A stretch of DNA of 6,023 bases, from NCBI GenBank assembly GCA_902782985.1, contig CACZPC010000029.1:1-6023 (forward strand), written 5' to 3'. Shown here piece by piece: positions 1-5,792 of this stretch (positions within the stretch are counted from its first letter, which is position 1; the number at the start of each line of letters is the position of its first letter). The notes below the pieces were generated by a model. That model was not told where the DNA came from. It saw nothing but the letters and a program-made list of their open reading frames with translations, and did not search any database. The stretch comes from Oscillospiraceae bacterium. GTDB lineage: Bacteria > Bacillota > Clostridia > Saccharofermentanales > Saccharofermentanaceae. The translations under genes and the position numbers were made by a program.

Positions 1-930
1 CCCAGATCGATAATCAATACCGAAAAGCTCGATATCGCAGGCGTTGACCCTACGATGCTCCGCGAGATCATCGGTTATTCTATCACCATCGCACTCCTCG
101 GCATGATCGAGTCCCTCCTCTGCGGTACATGCGCAGCTGCTATGAAGAAGGAAAAGTTCGATTCCAACGTAGAGCTTATAGCTCAGGGTGTGGCCAATAT
201 GGTAGTGCCTTTCGCAGGCGGTGTACCTTCTACGGCCGCTATCGCCAGAACGTCGGTAGCCATCAAGAGCGGATGCAGGACAAGGCTTACTTCCGTATTC
301 CAGTCCGTATTCCTCATCGCATGCATGTTCATCCTGGCACCCGTCATCGGTATGGTTCCCTATGCTGCTCTTGCCGGAGTACTCCTCATGACTGCTTTCA
401 GAATGAATGACTTTGCCACCATCAAGTCTTATTTCGATCACAAGCTTACCGATGCGGTAATTCTTTTCTTCGTGACCATGGCTGCCACCGTAATACTCGA
501 CCTTACATATGCGATCCTTATCGGTGTGGGTCTTGCGATGATCCTGACCATCAATAAGCTCGCTAAGATCAATGTTACCGTCGAGGAAGAGACTTTGATC
601 GGCAATAAGGATGCGGCTATCGTATACAGCGTCGGCGCATATTTCTTTGCCAACGGCAAGGAGCTCAAGAAGGCTATCGAGAAGTGCGAGAAAAAATATG
701 ATACATATATCCTTTCGTTCAGAGGCGTAGTCTTCGCCGATATCTCCGCCGAGACCGAATTCATCGAGGCAGTCAACTACATCAAGGAAAAGGGTGCAGA
801 CTTCTGCTTCGTCGGAATGAACGAGTTCGTCTCTTCGGCACTTGAGAAGGCCGGCTTCATGAAGATCATCGGTGCAGATCATTTCTACGACAACCTCGAA
901 GCTTATGTAGCAAGCGTCAATAAGAACTGA
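1..930 (+). CDS. SulP-family anion permease with STAS domain, 3' part (5' end outside window)
   Basis: The reading frame is open from base 1, so the gene begins upstream; 309 C-terminal residues are visible. The membrane part carries SulP hallmarks: a helix with the IESLL motif (fragment residues about 36-40), the SNVELIAQGVAN segment (about 56-67) and the GGVPSTAAIAR segment (about 73-83). Further hydrophobic helices follow at about 99-130, 150-168 and 170-185. From about residue 190 to the end lies a soluble STAS domain, with the FRGVVFADIS strand-loop (about 230-239) at the place where STAS domains carry their conserved Asp-Ser/Thr loop. Known SulP proteins move sulfate, bicarbonate or other anions across the cytoplasmic membrane, by proton or sodium symport or by exchange; the STAS domain is cytoplasmic and regulatory. 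The substrate cannot be read from this fragment. The gene ends in TGA, 23 bp before a terminator hairpin, and converges on rubrerythrin. Family assignment is firm; a specific sulfate role is not. Confidence 0.93.
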   Translation, partial: PRSIINTEKLDIAGVDPTMLREIIGYSITIALLGMIESLLCGTCAAAMKKEKFDSNVELIAQGVANMVVPFAGGVPSTAAIARTSVAIKSGCRTRLTSVFQSVFLIACMFILAPVIGMVPYAALAGVLLMTAFRMNDFATIKSYFDHKLTDAVILFFVTMAATVILDLTYAILIGVGLAMILTINKLAKINVTVEEETLIGNKDAAIVYSVGAYFFANGKELKKAIEKCEKKYDTYILSFRGVVFADISAETEFIEAVNYIKEKGADFCFVGMNEFVSSALEKAGFMKIIGADHFYDNLEAYVASVNKN

Positions 931-953
931 TCCGAGAATTTATACGAAATACA

Positions 954-986
954 AAAGGAGCGCCCGAAGTAAACGGACGCTCCTTT
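954..986. terminator. Bidirectional Rho-independent terminator between convergent genes
   Basis: The arms 954-966 (AAAGGAGCGCCCG) and 974-986 (CGGACGCTCCTTT) form a 13-bp stem with one C-A mismatch and a 7-nt loop. On the + strand the stem ends in CCTTT followed by ATTAT; on the - strand it ends in CCTTTT followed by GTATTT. It lies 23 bp after the SulP stop and 21 bp after the rubrerythrin stop, so one structure can serve both genes. Confidence 0.88.
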
Positions 987-1007
987 ATTATGCTGTCTGT
1001 TCTCTTA

Positions 1008-1664
1008 TCAGAATTCTTCGCTGTTGATCTCGAAGTAGCTCTGAGGATGAGCACATACGGGACAGATCTCGGGTGCCTCTACACCTACTACGATATGACC
1101 ACAGTTCCTGCACTCCCATACCTTAACGGAGCTCTTCTTAAATACTTCCTGAGCCTCGACATTCTTAAGAAGAGCACGGTATCTCTCCTCGTGATGCTTT
1201 TCGATAGCACCTACAGCCCTGAACTTAGCTGCGAGCTCGGGGAAGCCCTCAGCCTCGGCAGTCTTGGCAAAATCCTCATACATGTCTGTCCACTCGAAGT
1301 TCTCGCCGTCAGCCGCAGCACCGAGATTCTCTGCGGTGGAGCCGATGCCGTTTAATTCCTTGAACCACATCTTGGCATGTTCCTTCTCGTTGTCGGCAGT
1401 CTTGAGGAAGATGGAGCTGATCTGCTCAAAGCCTTCCTTCTTGGCTACGGAAGCAAAATATGTATATTTATTTCTGGCCTGAGATTCACCTGCAAAAGCA
1501 GCCTTTAGGTTCTCTTCGGTCTTGGTGCCTGCATAAGGATTGCCCTTAGTCTCTTCTACAAGCTCGAGCGTATCACCCTCAGCACCGCATCTGGGGCACT
1601 TAGGTGTCTCGCCGTCAGGTACCTCGAAGATCTCTCCGCAGAGTTTACATCTGTATTTAGCCAT
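1008..1664 (-). CDS. Rubrerythrin with rubredoxin-type Cys4 centres at both ends
   Basis: This 218-residue cytoplasmic non-haem iron protein belongs to a family that reduces hydrogen peroxide to water in anaerobes, using electrons from NAD(P)H via rubredoxin-type carriers. Three parts are visible. Residues 4-30 form a short Cys4 knuckle (C6, C9, C23, C26). Residues about 46-170 form the four-helix ferritin-like di-iron domain. Residues 182-212 form a classical C-terminal rubredoxin domain (C185, C188, C201, C204). By alignment from memory with Desulfovibrio vulgaris rubrerythrin, all seven iron ligands are kept: E60, E93, H96, E121, E124, E155 and H158. The D. vulgaris protein is 191 residues and starts directly with the di-iron domain, so the N-terminal Cys4 unit is the extra part. 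The start is supported by AGGAGGA 7 nt upstream. The gene appears monocistronic, with its own promoter region and a downstream terminator. Confidence 0.95.
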   Translation of the reverse strand: MAKYRCKLCGEIFEVPDGETPKCPRCGAEGDTLELVEETKGNPYAGTKTEENLKAAFAGESQARNKYTYFASVAKKEGFEQISSIFLKTADNEKEHAKMWFKELNGIGSTAENLGAAADGENFEWTDMYEDFAKTAEAEGFPELAAKFRAVGAIEKHHEERYRALLKNVEAQEVFKKSSVKVWECRNCGHIVVGVEAPEICPVCAHPQSYFEINSEEF

Positions 1665-1671
1665 AGTTTTA

Positions 1672-1678
1672 TCCTCCT
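1672..1678 (-). promoter_or_regulatory. Ribosome binding site of rubrerythrin
   Basis: Read on the - strand this is AGGAGGA, 7 nt before the ATG whose A is at 1664. It is a near-perfect anti-16S match and fixes the rubrerythrin start. Confidence 0.85.
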
Positions 1679-1699
1679 GTATTCATCTGGATAGTTCTA

Positions 1700-1708
1700 A
1701 TTCTATCA
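1700..1708 (-). promoter_or_regulatory. Possible extended -10 promoter of rubrerythrin
   Basis: On the - strand the sequence is TGATAGAAT, which fits TGn-TATAAT with five of six matches in the hexamer. It would start transcription near 1693 and give a leader of about 29 nt containing the AGGAGGA site. No convincing -35 box lies 16-18 nt upstream, so the call rests on the extended -10 only. A 5-bp inverted repeat (GATAG-N8-CTATC, 1690-1707) spans the same bases. Confidence 0.35.
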
Positions 1709-1741
1709 CAGTCATGAAGAAACCCGCGACACTAAAAGGGC

Positions 1742-1780
1742 AAAAAAAAGATGTCTCCTCTTTGTGAGAGAAGACATCCT
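1742..1780 (-). terminator. Rho-independent terminator of the DUF885 lipoprotein gene
   Basis: On the - strand, GATGTCT (1772-1778) pairs with AGACATC (1750-1756). The stem can be extended past one mismatch by about four more pairs, and is followed directly by eight Ts (1742-1749). It lies about 27 bp after the stop of the lipoprotein gene and upstream of the rubrerythrin promoter candidate, separating the two transcription units. Confidence 0.88.
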
Positions 1781-1806
1781 TGATGTTTATTGTTACGGCG
1801 AAAGGA

Positions 1807-3813
1807 TCAGCTCAAAGCTTCAACCGCCCTTGCCTCGATCATCTCGAAAGTAAGAGGAAGAGATTCGAGATAAGCCGTATGGATCTCTTCGTCCGTGCAG
1901 TTCGGGAACTGCTCTCTGAGCGACTGCATGAGCATACTCGTATTCAGGAAACCGATACCGTACTTGATTCCGTATCCGGGCTGATTCGTCATCAGCTGAT
2001 AGATCTGATTCAGGCTTTCGTCATCAGGTGCTCCGAATCCGAGAGATACGAAGTAGGAAGATATATCATCCATCGTCCAGCCCTCTGTGTTGATACCGAT
2101 ATCAACTCTTGCATAGACAAGAACAACCATCTCGTTTTCGATCGTAAGAAGTGTCTGAGCGTCTTCGTCAGTACAGAAATACTTATATGAATAATTCTCT
2201 ACATATGTCGCCCATCCTTCGGCATAACCCGTGGAATCGTTGATATAGATGTAGGGATGCTCGCAGACGCTTCTGGTATAGATAGACTGGAACATGTGTC
2301 CGGGATAACCCTCATGAGCACACGTGATACCTGTCTTAGTACCGAGATCGCCGTTGCTGATGATCAAATTGGAATCGAATGAATCGAGGTTAAATCCGAG
2401 ATAAGCAGCCGGACTGAAGTTCTCTCTTAAAGATTCCGGTACTTCACCTACAGTATATGAATGATCGGGAAGATCCGGGAAATCGGGCTGAACTGCCGTA
2501 TAAAGATAATCAAGATTATCCTCGATGCTACCCAGATTGGAATCAAAAGACTGATACTCCGTCATCCATGTATTACTCGTTGTAGCTACAGTCATCATTG
2601 TAGCAACAAGATCATCGATCGTATTCTCCAGATCAGTCGTAGTCTGAGCGATGGATTTATCCGAATTGGAATATGCGATAAAACGAAGCTGATAGAAAGC
2701 ATCGCCGCCGGGATAAGCCATTACACCCTGCTGCACTCCGCCGCTTCCCTGAAGTGCTCCCATCCTGTCGGCACATTCCTGGAACTCGGGAAAGAATACA
2801 TTTTGCATAGCATCATCATGATCGGCAATAAGTCTTGTCTTATCCGCATCGGTAATACCGGGGATCTCGTCAAGCCTTTCCTCGAAAGAATCATAAAGGA
2901 AGCAGTCATCCGCCTGTGATGCCAGACCCTCAAAGCTTGTCACCATATCGGCATATACTTCATCAGTACATGCAAATCCTCTGGCCGCGCGATCCTCTTC
3001 AAAAGCACAAAGATCATCATAGAATCTGTCCGTATCGCGAACGAGAGCGATATAATTCTCGGCATCTTCTACCGTATCGAAATCCAGTACATCGAGCATA
3101 AAGAGGATCTCGCACTGAGGTCCGAGGAGCGGATCGAGCACGGGCTCATAATAATTGAATGCAGTATACTGAAGTCCGTACTTGGAAAGCTCGAGGTCAT
3201 ATACTACCTTATCGTAGAATGCTCTGTCCTGATAATCCAGATTATCGTAATCGATCGTGTAAAGAAGATCGAGCTGTGTATCAATGAATTCAAGATCATC
3301 GGTAGGATCAAGATCAAACTCTCCCCAGGATACTTCATCACATGTAAATCCGAGTGCCTCGGGATCTTCAAACAGGATCGAATAATTCACATAACTCGAG
3401 CCGATGTCCTTCTGAAGGATATCATGCTCGATCTGATCCAGGAGATCCGATGCCTCTGTTCCCGTAACGGTACCGGGGTTATGTGCGGGATGTATCTCAT
3501 CATATGTCGGCACATGATCGGGGTATGTAAGTCCCGTCATGTCAAAACCTCCCACAACCGTACCTGTTGCCAGTGTAGCTCCGGGTGTCGGTACCGGAGA
3601 AGGAGTGGGAGTTGCCTCCTCAGTGTCTTCAGTCTCTTCTTCCTCTTCTTCTTCGTCTTCATCGTCATCATCATCGCGGTCACGATCACGCTCGTGCCTG
3701 TTTCTCGATCTTCCGCTTCCGGTAAGATCTTCGATCATCGAACAAGATGCGATCGGCATGACCATGGCGACAACGAGAACGAAAGCGAGAAACTGCTTAA
3801 GTCTTCTGTTCAT
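1807..3813 (-). CDS. DUF885-family zinc metallopeptidase-like lipoprotein
   Basis: The 668-residue precursor starts with a lipoprotein signal: positive residues R3, R4 and K6, a hydrophobic core (8-20) and the lipobox I21-A22-S23-C24. The mature protein is therefore predicted to be lipid-anchored on the outer face of the membrane. Residues 35-66 form a low-complexity linker that runs from Arg/Asp alternation into Asp and Glu runs. A Thr/Pro-rich spacer (67-80) follows, then the globular domain (about 120-668). That domain carries DUF885 marks: H500-E501-x-x-P504-G505-H506 as the metal and catalytic motif, E532-G-W-A-x-Y as the likely third ligand helix, a D571-x-G-x-N-x-x-G-W segment and a PG-x-x-x-x-Y-x-x-G segment at 612-621. 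By family knowledge it resembles gluzincin-type peptidases; the substrate is unknown, with peptides a reasonable guess. The DUF885 His usually found at the position of N575 is replaced by Asn (family pattern from memory). The start is set by AGGAGG 7 nt upstream. Confidence 0.85.
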   Translation of the reverse strand: MNRRLKQFLAFVLVVAMVMPIASCSMIEDLTGSGRSRNRHERDRDRDDDDDEDEEEEEEETEDTEEATPTPSPVPTPGATLATGTVVGGFDMTGLTYPDHVPTYDEIHPAHNPGTVTGTEASDLLDQIEHDILQKDIGSSYVNYSILFEDPEALGFTCDEVSWGEFDLDPTDDLEFIDTQLDLLYTIDYDNLDYQDRAFYDKVVYDLELSKYGLQYTAFNYYEPVLDPLLGPQCEILFMLDVLDFDTVEDAENYIALVRDTDRFYDDLCAFEEDRAARGFACTDEVYADMVTSFEGLASQADDCFLYDSFEERLDEIPGITDADKTRLIADHDDAMQNVFFPEFQECADRMGALQGSGGVQQGVMAYPGGDAFYQLRFIAYSNSDKSIAQTTTDLENTIDDLVATMMTVATTSNTWMTEYQSFDSNLGSIEDNLDYLYTAVQPDFPDLPDHSYTVGEVPESLRENFSPAAYLGFNLDSFDSNLIISNGDLGTKTGITCAHEGYPGHMFQSIYTRSVCEHPYIYINDSTGYAEGWATYVENYSYKYFCTDEDAQTLLTIENEMVVLVYARVDIGINTEGWTMDDISSYFVSLGFGAPDDESLNQIYQLMTNQPGYGIKYGIGFLNTSMLMQSLREQFPNCTDEEIHTAYLESLPLTFEMIEARAVEALS
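3616..3693 (-). repeat. In-frame acidic triplet-repeat tract in the lipoprotein linker
   Basis: This stretch encodes residues 41-66 of the lipoprotein: Arg-Asp alternation, five Asp, then a run of mainly Glu. It is built from GAA, GAG, GAT and GAC codons, so it is a degenerate trinucleotide tract. Mixed synonymous codons suggest selection for charge rather than a recent slippage expansion. It probably acts as an extended spacer that holds the catalytic domain away from the membrane and wall. Confidence 0.7.
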
Positions 3814-3820
3814 AAATCTA

Positions 3821-3826
3821 CCTCCT
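3821..3826 (-). promoter_or_regulatory. Ribosome binding site of the DUF885 lipoprotein gene
   Basis: AGGAGG on the - strand, 7 nt before the ATG at 3813, so the start at the lipoprotein signal peptide is well supported. Confidence 0.85.
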
Positions 3827-3834
3827 GACTACAT

Positions 3835-3863
3835 ATTATCCACATATAAAATTGATAAATTAA
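3835..3863 (-). promoter_or_regulatory. Possible promoter of the DUF885 lipoprotein gene
   Basis: The 70-bp gap after the AMP-binding gene is very AT-rich. On the - strand it holds GATAAT (3835-3840, five of six matches to the -10 consensus) with a weak TTAATT 17 nt upstream (3858-3863). The predicted start near 3828 would leave a short leader that just includes the AGGAGG site. No terminator separates the two genes, so read-through from the AMP-binding gene is equally possible. Confidence 0.3.
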
Positions 3864-3883
3864 GTATTATTTGTTAACGATGC

Positions 3884-5671
3884 TTAAAGCATATCATCAG
3901 TAAGACCGTCTGTATCTTCCTCGGCATCTTCTCCCGAACGCTTCGAAAGGATCTGAGCACGGATCGCATCGTGATCATTCTTACCGAAGTTCTCTTTCGG
4001 CAGATAGGCCCTGAATTCGATCTCGTCCGGTCTCATTGCCGGCGAGAGCGTAAGATTACATTCAGTCTCGATGGCGCTCTTAAGTCCCTCAAGCCGTGCG
4101 GCATCGAAGAGATAATCGTCCTCCGGGACTATGACAGCCGCCAGATAAGGAGACGTATCCTCGTCGATCGAGACTACGCAAGCCTCCTTAACACCGTTTA
4201 CGCCTATAATACTCTCTTCTATAATATACGGATAAATCAGCGTTCCGTTGCGTTCGATTATTCTTTTTGTATTTCCGTCAAAATAAATGAAGCCGTTATC
4301 ATCCTCATGACCGGTATCTCCGGTGCATATCCAGACTCGTCCGTCCTTAAATCTCTTCTTGACTATTCCTGTCGCAGTCTCATTATCTACATAACTGCTC
4401 ATTGCCGCGGGCGTACAGACACAGATCTGCCCCTGCTCGCCGGGCCTCATTTCTACCTCGCTGTCCGGATCCATTATCTTTACCATGACACCGGGAAGAG
4501 GAATACCGAATATACGGTCGTTATCAAGTGAGACAGGATTATAGATATACGCGGCTCCCGTCTCATCTATGCCGTAGAACCTTTCGAGCTTTGCATTGCA
4601 TTTCGATCTGTCGATAAAGCTCCTGATATCATAGCACTGAGCGGTATTCATGATATTACCGCACGAAATTATCTTCTTAAGGAAAGATATATCGGCTATG
4701 TTTATTATCTTGGATTCGGACATCTGTACCAGCAGTCCGGGATATCCTATGACTATATCCGGTTTATAGAACCCGAAAGACTCCACCGGAAATCTGGAAG
4801 TATCCCCGACATAGAGGCAGATGGTATTTCCTGATGCGATCAGACTGTGGATACCGAAGCACGTACCGCAGGAATAACATCTGTCGATCAGCGACATGAC
4901 TCTTATCGCGCGGTCCTTCTCATCTCCGGTCTTAAAAAGGAAAAGATCGATCGAAGCCTGCTCGTTCAATGCGCGGGATGAAAGAGCTGCACTCAGTACT
5001 CTTCCGGTTGCCGCAGCACCGTTCATATATACCGCCGTGGCATTCGGGCTGATCTCCGGCTCCGGTGTGAATCTCTTATCGGCATATTCGGAAAGAAGAT
5101 CCTTCCAGAAAAACATCGATACATCCGAGGGAAGCTCAGATGCCTTGATCCTCAGGCTGTCAAGCGGAAAAAGCTTTCGAACCAGCGGCTTGAATCTGTC
5201 GTTAAAAGTAAAATAGTCGGTATGCTTTACAACGATCACACACCTGACCTCAGTCCTGTCGAGACAGGAATATACGCTATTTAAAAGGTTGGGAGAAAGA
5301 ACTGCCGCTTTGATCTTCTGGGATGAGCAAAGACTCCTGAATCCCTCCTGTGTCACGTCTTCGCTCATCATGGAGACCACCGCGCCGAGCGCGGATGCCG
5401 CATACAGAGTAAGTACCGTAGCGGGAGTACCGTTTATACAAAGTGCGATAACATCGCCCTTCTTTATCCCGACTGACCTCAATGCTGCCGCGGTGTTGTC
5501 CACAGCCTGCTTCAATTCGAAATATGTAAATGTACGTCTGGCATGCTCGATCGCAATACGATCGGGATATTTATCCGCACTGTCACAAAGGACATTATAG
5601 ATCGTACGGCCGACATCGATATTACTGACGGTCTCGTCTGATGAATAGTACCTGCTCCACTTGTTTTCCAT
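3884..5671 (-). CDS. AMP-binding (ANL superfamily) acyl-CoA ligase-like protein with degenerate ATP-binding loop
   Basis: The 595-residue protein has the two-part fold of acyl-CoA synthetases and adenylation domains: a large N-terminal domain (about 25-455) and a small mobile C-terminal domain (about 460-575). Several core motifs are kept: Y366-G367-x-x-E370-T371 (A5), T450-G451-D452 (A7, ribose-binding Asp) and L557-P558-K559 to G563-K564 (A10, with K564 at the catalytic Lys position). The P-loop (A3), normally Tyr-Thr-Ser-Gly-(Ser/Thr)-Thr-Gly-x-Pro-Lys-Gly, reads Y215-M-N-G-A-A-A-T-G-R224, losing the Ser/Thr residues and the Lys. The A8 Arg of the Gly-Arg-x-Lys-Asp motif is Asn (N467). The family activates carboxylic acids as acyl-AMP; whether this member still does is unclear. 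The tail (578-595) is acidic. No Shine-Dalgarno precedes the ATG; a TATAAT box ends 7 nt before it, predicting a leaderless mRNA. The N-terminal W-x-x-YY, which I recall from clostridial relatives, supports this start. Confidence 0.85.
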   Translation of the reverse strand: MENKWSRYYSSDETVSNIDVGRTIYNVLCDSADKYPDRIAIEHARRTFTYFELKQAVDNTAAALRSVGIKKGDVIALCINGTPATVLTLYAASALGAVVSMMSEDVTQEGFRSLCSSQKIKAAVLSPNLLNSVYSCLDRTEVRCVIVVKHTDYFTFNDRFKPLVRKLFPLDSLRIKASELPSDVSMFFWKDLLSEYADKRFTPEPEISPNATAVYMNGAAATGRVLSAALSSRALNEQASIDLFLFKTGDEKDRAIRVMSLIDRCYSCGTCFGIHSLIASGNTICLYVGDTSRFPVESFGFYKPDIVIGYPGLLVQMSESKIINIADISFLKKIISCGNIMNTAQCYDIRSFIDRSKCNAKLERFYGIDETGAAYIYNPVSLDNDRIFGIPLPGVMVKIMDPDSEVEMRPGEQGQICVCTPAAMSSYVDNETATGIVKKRFKDGRVWICTGDTGHEDDNGFIYFDGNTKRIIERNGTLIYPYIIEESIIGVNGVKEACVVSIDEDTSPYLAAVIVPEDDYLFDAARLEGLKSAIETECNLTLSPAMRPDEIEFRAYLPKENFGKNDHDAIRAQILSKRSGEDAEEDTDGLTDDML

Positions 5672-5678
5672 AGGATAG

Positions 5679-5684
5679 ATTATA
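5679..5684 (-). promoter_or_regulatory. Perfect -10 box of the AMP-binding gene, adjacent to the start codon
   Basis: On the - strand this is TATAAT, with seven bases between it and the ATG at 5671. Normal spacing puts the transcription start at 5672 or 5671, on or one base before the A of ATG. The intervening CTATCCT is not a Shine-Dalgarno sequence. No good -35 hexamer is seen 16-18 nt upstream (TGTCTA at 17 nt). Confidence 0.6.
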
Positions 5685-5728
5685 CACGCTAATTCGGCTG
5701 ATAGACATAATCAAATAAAAGATAAACG

Positions 5729-5748
5729 GCACATGAAAATAAATGTGC
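5729..5748. repeat. Inverted repeat GCACAT-N8-ATGTGC in the divergent promoter region
   Basis: Perfect 6-bp arms at 5729-5734 and 5743-5748 are separated by an AT-rich 8-nt spacer (5735-5742). The repeat lies 2 bp left of the LexA box, between the two divergent promoters. It could be an operator for a dimeric regulator. A 6-bp repeat of this kind is not rare by chance in 121 bp, so no function is claimed. Confidence 0.35.
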
Positions 5749-5750
5749 AA

Positions 5751-5762
5751 GAACTTATGTTC
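5751..5762. promoter_or_regulatory. LexA-type SOS operator (GAAC-N4-GTTC) over the radA -35 region
   Basis: GAACTTATGTTC is a perfect match to the Firmicutes LexA box core, GAAC-N4-GTTC. It covers positions of about -42 to -31 relative to the predicted radA start at 5793, so bound LexA would overlap the -35 region (5758-5763) and block RNA polymerase. The downstream gene is a DNA repair gene, which is the expected kind of target. No other GAAC-N4-GTTC was noticed in the window. LexA binding itself is inferred. Confidence 0.75.
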
Positions 5763-5777
5763 TCTCGCCTTGAATTG

Positions 5778-5786
5778 TGTTATACT
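5778..5786 (+). promoter_or_regulatory. Extended -10 promoter of radA, adjacent to the start codon
   Basis: TGTTATACT fits the extended -10 pattern TGn-TATAAT with five of six hexamer matches. The hexamer ends at 5786, so the expected transcription start is 5793, the A of the radA ATG. There is no clear -35 box, in keeping with an extended -10 promoter. The six bases between -10 and ATG (CTGACC) hold no Shine-Dalgarno. Confidence 0.65.
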
Positions 5787-5792
5787 CTGACC

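Noticed and set aside
819..845. GAAC-GA-GTTC within the SulP gene as a LexA site
   Set aside because: The half sites are only 2 bp apart instead of 4 and it lies inside a coding region.
1690..1708. PerR box upstream of rubrerythrin
   Set aside because: The palindrome there does not fit TTATAAT-n-ATTATAA in its arms or spacing.
1780..2190. Open + strand frame of 136 codons opposite the end of the lipoprotein gene
   Set aside because: It lies antisense to the conserved C-terminal part of the DUF885 domain, has no RBS and no recognisable protein features.
3539..3877. Open + strand frame encoding a long serine run opposite the lipoprotein gene
   Set aside because: It is the antisense image of the acidic GAN-codon tract; there is no RBS and the - strand gene has signal peptide, RBS and domain evidence.
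3880..3892. Palindrome overlapping the stop codon of the AMP-binding gene as a terminator
   Set aside because: The arms can form only about four stable pairs around a 5-nt loop, and no T-run follows on the - strand.
5770..5775. TTGAAT as a -35 box for radA
   Set aside because: Only 5 nt separate it from TATACT, far short of the 16-18 nt needed.
5757..5792. Upstream in-frame ATG as an alternative radA start
   Set aside because: It would add 12 residues not seen in the RadA family, has no good Shine-Dalgarno and lies inside the LexA box, upstream of the strong -10.
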